This document shows, in pieces, positions 6,635-15,045 of a stretch of DNA of 24,284 nt. This DNA is from Saccharicrinis sp. UBA6048 (GTDB taxonomy: Bacteria > Bacteroidota > Bacteroidia > Bacteroidales > Marinilabiliaceae). Made by a program: the position numbers and the translations under genes. Location of the stretch: the NCBI GenBank assembly GCA_002429115.1, contig DIYS01000070.1:1-24284 (forward strand). The letters are read 5' to 3'. The notes below the pieces were generated by a model. The model searched no databases and was not told the origin of the DNA. It was given only the letters and a program-made list of their open reading frames with translations. The number at the start of each line of letters is the position of its first letter. Positions within the stretch are counted from its first letter, which is position 1.

Positions 6635-9202
6635 TTATACCGAGTTACGACTTGCGTTAATATTACCAAACAGCGATCGCATAACCATCCGTTCGTAAAG
6701 AGCAAGATGCTCATCATTATCACTCGCCTGTAACTTTTGAATTTCAATTAGGGCATATTGTTGAATTGCCAGTAATGGCAACACGACGCTCTCGCGCAGT
6801 TTGATGCTGTTTCGGCTTCGCGCATTATCTTGCAATAGTACATCGTCGCCAGATACTTTAAGTACCATTTCTTTCGTTAGCAGAAATTCATTGTAGATGA
6901 TCTTCCAGAATTCTCCAAACTTAGCATCATTCTCCATGTATTTGGTTAATGAGAAATTGGTTTTACTCATACTTTGCATACTATTGGATAACATTGCCTT
7001 AAAGAAGATAGAAGAATTATAAAGCTCTTTACAAGCTTCCAGATTACCAGCATCCTCTTGCGCTTTCAATGCGGTACCAAGTCCAAAGAAGCCTGGTACA
7101 TTTTGTTTTAATTGGCTCCAGGCACCCACAAAAGGAATTGCTCTTAAGTCCTCAAATACCAATCCTTCACTTGAACCTCTTTTTGATGGTCGGCTGCCAA
7201 TATTTGCCAATCCATAATATTTAAGCGTGGTTCGTTCCTCAAGAAATGGAATGAACAATGGATGTGCTTTTAATGCGCTATACTTCTTATAACCACTCAC
7301 CGACATCTGATCAATTAATTTACGTTGATTTTGATCCAGATCGGATGCCGTACGATTGAAAAGGTTATTCTCAAAGCCTGCTGTCAACAAATGCCCTAAG
7401 TTGTGCACAGCCGCTTCTTTAACACCGTAATGAGAACTAATTGTTTGCCCCTGTATGGTCAATTGAATCTGGTGGCTATCGATGGTTTTTCCCAAAGCTG
7501 AGTAAAACAAATGTGTGTTTCCTCCTCCTCGCGCAGGTGGCCCGCCACGACCATCAAAGAAAAGTACTTCGACGCCACATTCGCGCGACATCATTGAAAT
7601 ATCCTCCTTCGCCCGATAAATACCCCAATTGGCCATGATATAACCACCATCTTTAGTCCCATCACTAAACCCAAGCATCACGGTCTGTCGATTCCGACGG
7701 CTTGCGAGATGTATTTTATACACTGGATGCGTATACAAAGTCTTCATCGACTGCCCGGCACCTTTCAGGTCATCTACCGTTTCAAACAACGGAACAACAT
7801 CCAGTGTTAGCGAGCTATCGCCCCAACCACATAAACGCGCCAGAGCATACACTTTGGCGATGTCGACAGCACCGCGACAATTACTAATAATGTATCGATG
7901 TGCCGCCCGTTCACCATTTTCTTTCTGAATGGTTTTGATGGCTTTCATCGACTCCAAGGTGTCACGCACGATATCATCTTCAAAAACAGATGTGTCAATT
8001 CGCCCCTTCACTTTAAGTAAATAATTCAACTGCTCTGCCTCACTTAATGTCCATAAATTATCAGGGAATAATCCCGGATTAACTCCGATAACTTCGTCAA
8101 AGGCCTTCCCAATCACCCGACTATCCTGGCGAATGTCAATGCTGGCAAAGAAAAACTCGAATTGCTTAATCTTGCGCTTAAATGACTTTAGCTTATCGAT
8201 AAACAAACTGTCATGCTCATTTATGATCAGCTTCTCAATCTTATCCAACTGATTTAATAAAAATTGCAGATCAATATTCTTTTCTCCATTCGCGTGCGTT
8301 AGTTCTTCCACAAACAGCTCATCCAATTCGTTAAGGATTTCGTAAACGCCAACAAAACTCATTCTTCGCTTGAGTGCTTTCAACTCTTTGTGGTAGCAGG
8401 ACGAAAGCGTAAATCGAAGTTTCCTGGCAACTTTTAAGGTTGTTTCTACTTTTACAAACGGGTTGCCATCCCGATCACCTCCAGGCCAGAACCCCATGGT
8501 GATTAATTCCTTATTATGGTCAATCTTACCCGGGAAAAATTCATCAATACGATCCATCAACTCACCTATAGCCGGATAAAATATACTTCCTAAATACCAG
8601 GTTAATGCCATGGCTTCATCATAAGCGGTTGGTTTTTGCTTACGATAAAAAGGCGTTTTCCCCAGTTGTTGTAGCAAGTCTCTGGCATACCCAACTTCAT
8701 CCTTACTAATAGCATTTGTCAGATCGGTAGAAATTGCCAATACGCGTCCAGGATAAAATTGTGTAGGATGCGCGGTTAAAACTGTCCGAATTCCAAAACT
8801 ATCCAACAACTCATCCATTTGAGCTTCCAGGTTTCGATTCTCAACTTTTTGCTTAATCCTCCCCCATGAGTTGGAATCATTTATGCGATGAATCTTGGAA
8901 TAAGCAGCTTCTTCCAATGCATCTATCAATACAATTTGACGTTCAACGTATTGAATGATTTGAAACAGGAAAGAAATGCGCTCTCGCTCACTTAAATCAG
9001 GCTTATGTTCTGTAAAGAAATTATTAATAATATCAGATGGTGACTCGCCTCTTTCCAGCCCTTTCTCACAAGCCTCTTTCAATAGCGGAAGTAATAATCC
9101 GGTTTGTTGAACGGCATGCAAAGGTAGTGTCAAAAATAAACTGTTGTACAATTGATATTTCAGCTCTACAAGCTCTCGATACGATTTCTCAATTTGATTC
9201 AT
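6635..9202 (-). CDS. ppc: Phosphoenolpyruvate carboxylase (divergent Bacteroidota form)
   Basis: This enzyme carboxylates PEP with bicarbonate to oxaloacetate, replenishing the TCA cycle. From the Met at 9202 the protein is 855 aa (E. coli 883). The longer frame to 9274 adds 24 residues with no family counterpart. Catalytic-region motifs are present: TAHPT (143-147, His145), GGDRDGNP (241-248), VVPLFET (about 469-475), FSDGTKDGG (512-520) and LRAIPFVGAWSQ further on. Two signatures differ from the textbook enzyme. The GRGG(x)xGRGGG loop reads GRGGPPARGGG (about 551-561), and the C-terminus ends RNSV where most PEPCs end in NTG. A TATCTTTA element at 9289-9296 (minus) may be the -7 promoter box. 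The identity is firm; the kinetic effect of the variants is unknown. Confidence 0.93.
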   Translation of the reverse strand: MNQIEKSYRELVELKYQLYNSLFLTLPLHAVQQTGLLLPLLKEACEKGLERGESPSDIINNFFTEHKPDLSERERISFLFQIIQYVERQIVLIDALEEAAYSKIHRINDSNSWGRIKQKVENRNLEAQMDELLDSFGIRTVLTAHPTQFYPGRVLAISTDLTNAISKDEVGYARDLLQQLGKTPFYRKQKPTAYDEAMALTWYLGSIFYPAIGELMDRIDEFFPGKIDHNKELITMGFWPGGDRDGNPFVKVETTLKVARKLRFTLSSCYHKELKALKRRMSFVGVYEILNELDELFVEELTHANGEKNIDLQFLLNQLDKIEKLIINEHDSLFIDKLKSFKRKIKQFEFFFASIDIRQDSRVIGKAFDEVIGVNPGLFPDNLWTLSEAEQLNYLLKVKGRIDTSVFEDDIVRDTLESMKAIKTIQKENGERAAHRYIISNCRGAVDIAKVYALARLCGWGDSSLTLDVVPLFETVDDLKGAGQSMKTLYTHPVYKIHLASRRNRQTVMLGFSDGTKDGGYIMANWGIYRAKEDISMMSRECGVEVLFFDGRGGPPARGGGNTHLFYSALGKTIDSHQIQLTIQGQTISSHYGVKEAAVHNLGHLLTAGFENNLFNRTASDLDQNQRKLIDQMSVSGYKKYSALKAHPLFIPFLEERTTLKYYGLANIGSRPSKRGSSEGLVFEDLRAIPFVGAWSQLKQNVPGFFGLGTALKAQEDAGNLEACKELYNSSIFFKAMLSNSMQSMSKTNFSLTKYMENDAKFGEFWKIIYNEFLLTKEMVLKVSGDDVLLQDNARSRNSIKLRESVVLPLLAIQQYALIEIQKLQASDNDEHLALYERMVMRSLFGNINASRNSV

Positions 9203-9470
9203 TCTTACTAGTTTGTTTGTGTATTGTAGACATAAACCGATGAATTCCTTATAAATTAAAGGAATATTGATCAATTTAATAACAATTGTAAAGATAAGAT
9301 GTTTTTGTACGTATCACATTAATCAAGAGATTCGTCATAAATAATTTTTGAAGAAGAATAGCGCCTATAACATTCTCTGCCAATTAACGTATCAGGTTTG
9401 AAACATTAATTATGTACTTTGTTTTTAAATTAAAAACTACCTAAACAGACTTACATTAAACTTAACAAAT

Positions 9471-10076
9471 ATGGTAATTTACGGATGGAGATCATCTCAC
9501 ATTAAAACAACAGAAAACAAGCAAGTAATTTGCCCGCATTGCAACAATCAAGGAGGCCTGAGCAATTCAGTTTATGGCCGCTATGTGCATATATTCTGGA
9601 TTCCTACTATTCCTATTGGCAAAACTGGCGGTGCTGTTTGTAGCCATTGTCAAAAAGCCTATAAGCCTAAAGAGATGAGTGAAGATATGAAACGGGCTTA
9701 TAAAAACACAAAACAAGAAAGTAAAACACCACTTTGGCATTTTTCAGGAATTGCGATTGTCGGTCTTATAATATTGTTTTTCTCAATATCTGATAAAATT
9801 GACGCTCAGGAGGATCTTACTGCTATTGACAGTCCAATATCTGGTGATGTATATAAATACGAATCAGATGCCAATAGATATTCTACATTAAAGGTTGTTG
9901 AAGTAGATGAGGATAGTGTTTATTTTCGTTACAATAATTACGACTACACACAAAAAGTTGGTATTGAAGAAATTGACGTAGACACCTGCTATACGCAAGA
10001 TATCTACATGATGTCGCGTGATGAGTTAAAAAATATGTATGAAAATGGAACTATTTATGACGTAAGCCGTAAATGA
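9471..10076 (+). CDS. Zinc-ribbon membrane-anchored protein of unknown function
   Basis: The 201-aa protein has an N-terminal zinc ribbon with two CxxC knuckles (C21/C24 and C57/C60). A long insert between them carries an aromatic/proline segment (IFWIPTIPIG, 41-50). One transmembrane helix follows at about 90-107. Residues 110-201 form a polar, acidic, tyrosine-rich domain that should lie outside the cytoplasm if the ribbon is inside. This matches the general plan of zinc-ribbon-15-type proteins. I do not recognise the C-terminal domain. It is a single gene, convergent with the MarC-family gene and closed by a shared terminator. A TACTTTG box at 9415-9421 could belong to its promoter. Confidence 0.8.
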   Translation: MVIYGWRSSHIKTTENKQVICPHCNNQGGLSNSVYGRYVHIFWIPTIPIGKTGGAVCSHCQKAYKPKEMSEDMKRAYKNTKQESKTPLWHFSGIAIVGLIILFFSISDKIDAQEDLTAIDSPISGDVYKYESDANRYSTLKVVEVDEDSVYFRYNNYDYTQKVGIEEIDVDTCYTQDIYMMSRDELKNMYENGTIYDVSRK

Positions 10077-10089
10077 AAAAGTATTAGGT

Positions 10090-10131
10090 AAAAAAAGCGG
10101 TTGTATCCATTGTGATACAGCCGCTTTTTTT
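10090..10131. terminator. Bidirectional intrinsic terminator
   Basis: A stem of about 18 bp (10090-10107 with 10114-10131, one G-U pair) has a core GCGG/CCGC and ends in A7/T7. Both strands therefore show a hairpin followed by a U-run. It serves the zinc-ribbon gene (+) and probably the MarC-family gene (-), which converge here. Confidence 0.9.
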
Positions 10132-10190
10132 GTCTTTGTCAGCATTTAACACTTCTTACCTGACACTTATACAAGATGCCTCGATTGTAT

Positions 10191-10823
10191 TTATTTGATT
10201 ATATCCATCAAGATGGGCTTCAGGCCACTAAAGAAGAATTCTACAGCTATTACCATGACGATTAAGCCCATCAATCGCATCATGACGTTATTACCTGTTT
10301 CACCAAGCGTTTTGATAATTCGGCTTGAACTTAAGAGAATAAAGTAGGTCACTAAAACAACCATTACCAAAGCAAAAATCAAAGTCATTACCCGATCAAT
10401 GCTACCTGCATCTTCCATTAAAACAATGGCATTGGTAATAGCACCAGGACCTGCGATCATAGGAATAGCCATTGGAGTTATAGATATGTCGTTGACGTAC
10501 TTTTTAACCTCTGAGTCTTTAAGTTTTACTTTTGTGAAGCGAGCTTGCAACATATCCATACCCATAATAAAGAATATAACACCACCGACTATTCTGAAGC
10601 TGTTGACGGATATGCCAAAAAAGCGGAAAAGCAATTGACCTGATAAGGCAAAGAGTAAAATAATGATTAATCCGACAATGCAGGCTTTTTTTGCTGTTTT
10701 TGCCCGATCTTCAGGAGTAAGATCGGCACTCATGGTCATGAAGATCGGCATTACCCCTAATGGATTGATCAGGGTAAAGAAGGATGTAAAGGCTAAGATT
10801 CCAAAAGTTACTAATTCATTCAT
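10191..10823 (-). CDS. MarC-family integral membrane protein
   Basis: The 210-aa protein is very hydrophobic with about six predicted membrane helices and family features: FFTLINPLGVMPIF near the N-terminus, MAIPMIAGPGAI in the middle and a final MGLIVMVIAVEFFFSGLK helix. The length fits the MarC/YchE/YhgN (UPF0056) family. Although named for multiple antibiotic resistance, the E. coli founder was later shown not to cause it, and the transport role remains unknown. The ATG at 10823 precedes a typical first helix. It is a single-gene unit sharing a terminator with the convergent zinc-ribbon gene. Confidence 0.92.
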   Translation of the reverse strand: MNELVTFGILAFTSFFTLINPLGVMPIFMTMSADLTPEDRAKTAKKACIVGLIIILLFALSGQLLFRFFGISVNSFRIVGGVIFFIMGMDMLQARFTKVKLKDSEVKKYVNDISITPMAIPMIAGPGAITNAIVLMEDAGSIDRVMTLIFALVMVVLVTYFILLSSSRIIKTLGETGNNVMMRLMGLIVMVIAVEFFFSGLKPILMDIIK

Positions 10824-10910
10824 TTCATCGAAATTTTCGACAAAAGTAATTCAGAATTAAGTATTCTGTATATTTAATTATGATGATTCTTGTCAAGCGT
10901 ATTTTAACCT

Positions 10911-11290
10911 TCTATCCCCGTTCGGCGTAGCGTCCCACTATGTCTTGGATAACATGGCCTCTGGCCTAAGAGAAGCAATATAAATAAAGGTCGAAGTAAT
11001 TTTATAAACAGGTCTTTTTAAAAGGTACTACTTTTTTGAGTGCTTTAATCTTTTCCAAATTTGCTAAACTTTTGAAAAAGGTACTTTCATTGCTATTGGT
11101 ATTGGCCAAACATGAATACCCGTTCAGAGTTGCGTCTCGCTACGTCGTGCATAGGTTTGCCTCGTAATAGCGATTGCATGGGAACATGCGAAGTTGTTCT
11201 TTCTGAACGATGCCTCTAAGTGGTTTACTAAACAGGCCAGAGGCCTTGTTGAATAAAACGTAGCGAGACGCTACGCTTAACAGGGGTAAT
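10911..11290. repeat. Non-coding palindromic repeat cluster with inverted ends
   Basis: This gene-free block is bounded by an imperfect inverted repeat: ATCCCC-GTT then GCGTAGCGTC (10925-10934) on the left, and GACGCTACGC (11267-11276) then AAC-AGGGG on the right. Nested inside are GGCCTCTGGCC (10956-10966) and its exact reverse complement (11235-11245). A 14-bp pair GCGTCTCGCTACGT (11132-11145) and ACGTAGCGAGACGC (11258-11271) is also inside, as is CGTTCAGA/TCTGAACG (11121-11128, 11202-11209). CGTAGCGAGACGCTACG (11259-11275) is itself a 7-bp hairpin. AAAAGGTACT occurs at 11020-11029 and 11076-11085. The arrangement resembles a REP-like or MITE-like cluster; no coding frame is supported. Confidence 0.7.
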
Positions 11291-11318
11291 TTTTAATAAC
11301 CCTACCAACCTTTCAAAA

Positions 11319-11402
11319 AAACTTCCGAGACTTTTTAAAAACCTCGGAGACTTTTTAAAAATCTTCCGAGGTTTTTCGAAAAACTTCCTATGTTTTTTGA
11401 TG
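11319..11402. repeat. Degenerate 20-22-bp tandem repeat with palindromic core after hrpB
   Basis: Four degenerate units of the form (A)CTTCCGAG(A/G)CTTTTTAAAA follow each other. The second and third combine into a near-palindrome (11341-11372) with perfect ACCTCGGA/TCCGAGGT ends around a TTTTTAAAAA centre. It begins about 40 bp past the hrpB stop, so it may also terminate or stabilise that transcript. Confidence 0.65.
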
Positions 11403-11443
11403 AGTTTGCAAATGACTAATAATTAGCCATATACAAAACGACA

Positions 11444-13927
11444 TTATTTCCTATTTTTTACCCCTCTTAACGCTTGAGCCTCCAATGGATTATCCGGCCA
11501 ATGATGCTTCGGATAGCGGGCTTTCAATTCCTTCTTTACTTCAAAATAGGCATTGTTCCAAAAGCTATTCAGGTCGTTGGTGATTTGAACTGGCCTAAAG
11601 CCTGGTGACAACAAATGCATTAATACATTTACCTTTCCACCATTTACCTTTGGTGTATCCAACATTCCAAACACTTCCTGCAGGCGAACTGCCAATATAG
11701 GTTGCTCTCCATTGGGCTGATAGTTAAGCTTGATACGCGACCCACTAGGCACTTGAATTCGTTCGGGCAGCAATTCGTCAAGTTTTGCCTGCAAATCGTA
11801 ATCCAAATGGTGATGAAGCACCTCTTTCAGGTCGATCTTTTTAAGATCTTCCGGTTTTTTAATCGTAGTAAGGTACGGACTTAACCATTCCTTGTTGGTC
11901 GCCAGCAGGTTGCTTGTGGTGACATCGAGCCAGTTACCATCCTTATCCCAGATACGCATGCACTCCACCCGATTTTGCCATTGAACCACTTCTTTATTAA
12001 AATCGAGTAACCAAGCTCCTTCTTTCTGTATAGCAGTAGAGATCGCTTCAATTTTTAATGCCTCATCGTAATCGTGCAAGGGCTTACTCTGAAGCACAAT
12101 ACTTCCTATTCGTAGTTCTGTTTTTGCACTAAAGCCTCCATGTTTGGTATCCCATTTAACCGATTCTACAGTACGAACCAATGGTGCCAGATCTTTAGGA
12201 TTCAATGGTGAAGCTGAAAAGATTTTACCCAAACCATCGCGGGCATTCAGGTTGGCTACTACCAACCATTCTTCATGTGCCAGATCATCTTCGTGCCCGG
12301 CCACAGCAATGCTGCCATTGGCCAGTTTAAATTGGGCATTATTTCCAGGTCTGGAATGTGCAATTCGCTCCGGATAGGCAAACACCAGACAGAGGCCTGT
12401 TTCATAAGGATCTGGCATATCATTCTCTTCCTCCTCATTAATGATTTGGAGATACTGGGCAGCATTTTTAGCCACCCTGGCCAGTTTCTTATTCTTTAAA
12501 TCTCCGTTTCGAAAACGTCGCAATGCTTCAATTCGCGCATTTATATCAATTCCTGCTTCTTTTCCCAGCGGATCTCGCTCTTCGAGAATGGCTGCTATAT
12601 CGGCCGCAAGTGATCCTAAGTCTTCTTCCCTTGCCATAATCAGCATATGCGCCAATCGCGGATGGCATGGTAATTTATGAATAGCTTTGCCGTGCTCAGT
12701 AATTCGGCCGATCTCCAATGCCTCAAGGCTTGTTAAAAGCTCTTTAGCCTGCTCTACACGCCCTTTGGGTGGTGGCGTCAACCAGGTTAATGCCTGAACA
12801 TCCTCAACACCCCATTGCGCCATTTCAAGGACTAATGAGCACAGGTCAGCCTCCTCTATTTCTGGGGTACGATGGCTCTGTAGTCTGTTGTGAGTCGCTT
12901 TGGTCCACATACGATAACAAACACCAGGGCCAAGTCTACCTGCACGTCCGGCTCTCTGGTCGGCCGAATCCAATGTTATTTCAATGGTCTCTAATCTGGA
13001 TAGTCCATTGTTCGGATTGAACTTTTGAGTGCGTGCATAGCCACAGTCCACCACTACTTTCACCCCTTCGATTGTCAAACTGGTTTCGGCAATGGATGTT
13101 GCCAGAATGATTTTTCGGTGGCCTCCTTTATCTGGCATAATGGCAGCAAACTGCTTACCAGGCGGTAACTGTCCGTAAAGAGGGTGAATCCTGATTTGTT
13201 TGAATTGCCGGCGTAGTATTGTATCACAGGCTCTAATCTCAGCCTCACCCGGCAGAAAGACCAATATATCTCCTTCTTGTTCCTTGACCGCTTTTGAAAC
13301 TAACCTGGCCGTCAACTCAGGTAACATGCGCACATCATTTTCTCCTTCGTGAATAATCTGCACAGGGTGCTGCCTTCCCTCACTAACGACTGATGGTGCA
13401 TTTAATAGTTGACACAATTTTGGTGTATTAAGCGTCGCAGACATAATCATTATTCGTAGCTCTGGTCGCAATACCTGCTGCGATTCACGACTTAATGCCA
13501 ATGCCACATCAGCAAACAGACTACGCTCGTGAAACTCATCAAAAATTACCAGTCCAACATCCTCAATCGCATTATCTGACTGAAGCATACGTGTTAGTAT
13601 CCCTTCTGTCACCACTTCCAGGCGTGTTTGGCTGCTTACTTTATTGTCAAAGCGAATTCTGTAACCGATGGTCTGCCCGACTTTCTCACCCAATAAATCG
13701 GCCATACGCATGGCTATTGTTTTAGCCGCGATTCGCCGGGGCTCGAGCATTATTATTTTTTGGCCCGACAACCATTCTTCCTGCAATAATGCCAATGGCA
13801 ATAGTGTACTTTTCCCTGCTCCCGGAGGTGCATTGACAATCAATGTATTCTGCTGCGACAGGTGTGTTCTAACACTGTCGATTACCTCTGTGATTGGTAA
13901 ATCTATTTTATATGGATCAAAGTTCAA
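11444..13927 (-). CDS. hrpB: ATP-dependent helicase HrpB
   Basis: This is a DEAH-type RNA helicase of the HrpB family, 827 aa (family usually 800-850). The core motifs are Walker A APPGAGKS (33-40), motif II DEFH (130-133), SAT (163-165), the LATSIAETSLTIEGV segment (275-289) and QRAGRAGR (324-331). The C-terminal third has the HrpB-specific region ending with LRPVQ-type sequence (FRPVQITNDLNSFW) and KARYPKHHWPDNP, which separates it from HrpA. It acts in the cytoplasm, probably in RNA processing; no precise substrate is established. Only 8 bp separate it from the upstream dehydrogenase-like gene, so the two are likely co-transcribed. The ATG at 13927 gives the standard N-terminus. Confidence 0.95.
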   Translation of the reverse strand: MNFDPYKIDLPITEVIDSVRTHLSQQNTLIVNAPPGAGKSTLLPLALLQEEWLSGQKIIMLEPRRIAAKTIAMRMADLLGEKVGQTIGYRIRFDNKVSSQTRLEVVTEGILTRMLQSDNAIEDVGLVIFDEFHERSLFADVALALSRESQQVLRPELRIMIMSATLNTPKLCQLLNAPSVVSEGRQHPVQIIHEGENDVRMLPELTARLVSKAVKEQEGDILVFLPGEAEIRACDTILRRQFKQIRIHPLYGQLPPGKQFAAIMPDKGGHRKIILATSIAETSLTIEGVKVVVDCGYARTQKFNPNNGLSRLETIEITLDSADQRAGRAGRLGPGVCYRMWTKATHNRLQSHRTPEIEEADLCSLVLEMAQWGVEDVQALTWLTPPPKGRVEQAKELLTSLEALEIGRITEHGKAIHKLPCHPRLAHMLIMAREEDLGSLAADIAAILEERDPLGKEAGIDINARIEALRRFRNGDLKNKKLARVAKNAAQYLQIINEEEENDMPDPYETGLCLVFAYPERIAHSRPGNNAQFKLANGSIAVAGHEDDLAHEEWLVVANLNARDGLGKIFSASPLNPKDLAPLVRTVESVKWDTKHGGFSAKTELRIGSIVLQSKPLHDYDEALKIEAISTAIQKEGAWLLDFNKEVVQWQNRVECMRIWDKDGNWLDVTTSNLLATNKEWLSPYLTTIKKPEDLKKIDLKEVLHHHLDYDLQAKLDELLPERIQVPSGSRIKLNYQPNGEQPILAVRLQEVFGMLDTPKVNGGKVNVLMHLLSPGFRPVQITNDLNSFWNNAYFEVKKELKARYPKHHWPDNPLEAQALRGVKNRK

Positions 13928-13935
13928 TATATCAG

Positions 13936-14841
13936 CTATTTAAGTTCATTTAAATATACATTCACATTATCAAGTACTTTATATGACAGTCGTTCTTTGG
14001 CTTCACGTGTCCAACCCGATGTTTTCTCAGAGAATATCAGATGATCCAGTTGGCTTAATTCTTCTTTATGGGCGCCAAAGCCACACACATCAAAAATGGC
14101 ATAATTACCAGCTCTGGATACCCACTTTTTAAAGGCTTCTTTATCAAAGGTCAGTCCCAGCGATGTATTTACAAGAATCTTATTATTTCCAAGCGTCTCA
14201 AAATGCTCCGCTTCCAGTACCTGAGTATGCCTCGGAAGATGAAAGGATAATATCTCGCACTTTTCTATTAACTCGTTTAGTGGCAGGTATTCAATACCCA
14301 ACTGAACGGCCTTTGATTTTTGAGCCCTGCTGTAGTAATACAAATCAGCACCAAATGCTTTTAATCGTTGTGCTAACATCAACCCTGTGGTGCCTAGGCC
14401 AACAATTCCCACTTTGCGCTTCGTTAATTCAACAGGTTCAGACTTCCACATGTGCTTTCCTAAGCCTTTAAGAAGCTGCACCAATTCGGAAATAACAAAC
14501 TCAGTCACCCCTTCATCTCCATAATCCCTGATTCCCTTAACAACTATGCCTCTTGATTTTGCAAAACGCACATCCACATTCGCCGAATCTTCATCGATTA
14601 AACTACAACACATGCCAATGTATTTGATTTTATTGCAATGTCGCATCACGTTTTCGCTAATGGGCGTGTTCCAGGATACAAATACACAATCGGCATTTCC
14701 AATCCGATCTATTATCTCATCATCGTTGTTGGGTATTGTATTATAAGCTTTAACCGTTTTTGTAGACAGGCTCTGTAGTTTATCAATTGCAAAACCGTGC
14801 AGGCCGGTGTAATCTACTATTATTATTTGCCTAAATGCCAT
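13936..14841 (-). CDS. D-2-hydroxyacid dehydrogenase-like protein, catalytic residues apparently lost
   Basis: The 301-aa protein has the D-isomer 2-hydroxyacid dehydrogenase fold. A flanking N-terminal domain precedes an NAD-binding Rossmann segment KVGIVGLGTTGLMLAQRL (143-160, GxGxxG at 148-153), followed by ILSFHLP (197-203) and ILVNTSLG (222-229). By-eye alignment suggests that all three catalytic positions differ. The Arg of NT(A/S)RG is Leu228. The Glu after the Asp-Val motif is absent (DVCGFGAHKE). The His of TPHxAG is Lys273 (SEKTSG). It may bind NAD(H) without ordinary dehydrogenase activity. It lies 8 bp upstream of hrpB on the same strand. The fold is confident; loss of activity is inference. 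Confidence 0.85.
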   Translation of the reverse strand: MAFRQIIIVDYTGLHGFAIDKLQSLSTKTVKAYNTIPNNDDEIIDRIGNADCVFVSWNTPISENVMRHCNKIKYIGMCCSLIDEDSANVDVRFAKSRGIVVKGIRDYGDEGVTEFVISELVQLLKGLGKHMWKSEPVELTKRKVGIVGLGTTGLMLAQRLKAFGADLYYYSRAQKSKAVQLGIEYLPLNELIEKCEILSFHLPRHTQVLEAEHFETLGNNKILVNTSLGLTFDKEAFKKWVSRAGNYAIFDVCGFGAHKEELSQLDHLIFSEKTSGWTREAKERLSYKVLDNVNVYLNELK

Positions 14842-14974
14842 AAATCAATCATTTTCAATGGTAAAAATAAGTACATACTTCATAATTATTTAACATTCAG
14901 TTTAAATCCTGTTGATGTATGAAGCCTACCTTTGATGTTTAAAAGATTACCAAGCCTTATTGCCTGACTATTAA

Positions 14975-15031
14975 CATGGAAAGGCTTATATTTTCCATCA
15001 ATACCTCTTTTTCGCAATAAGCCTTTTCATG
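14975..15031 (-). terminator. Possible hairpin terminator after the MoeB-rhodanese gene
   Basis: A 15-bp inverted repeat with one mismatch (14975-14989 with 15017-15031, CATGGAAAGGCTTAT type) encloses 27 nt and starts 14 bp past the stop codon of the upstream gene. A related AAGCCTTATTGC sequence lies at 14952-14963. There is no clear U-run, so it may be a processing or stability hairpin instead of a terminator. Confidence 0.45.
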
Positions 15032-15045
15032 TTTTAAATGTTGTG

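Noticed and set aside
10911..11402. CRISPR array
   Set aside because: Repeats are degenerate, palindromic and irregularly spaced, with no constant repeat/unique spacer alternation and no cas genes.
12144..12680. Several overlapping frames on both strands inside hrpB
   Set aside because: All lie within the HrpB-specific C-terminal region of a well-supported gene and overlap each other; they are shadows of its codon pattern.
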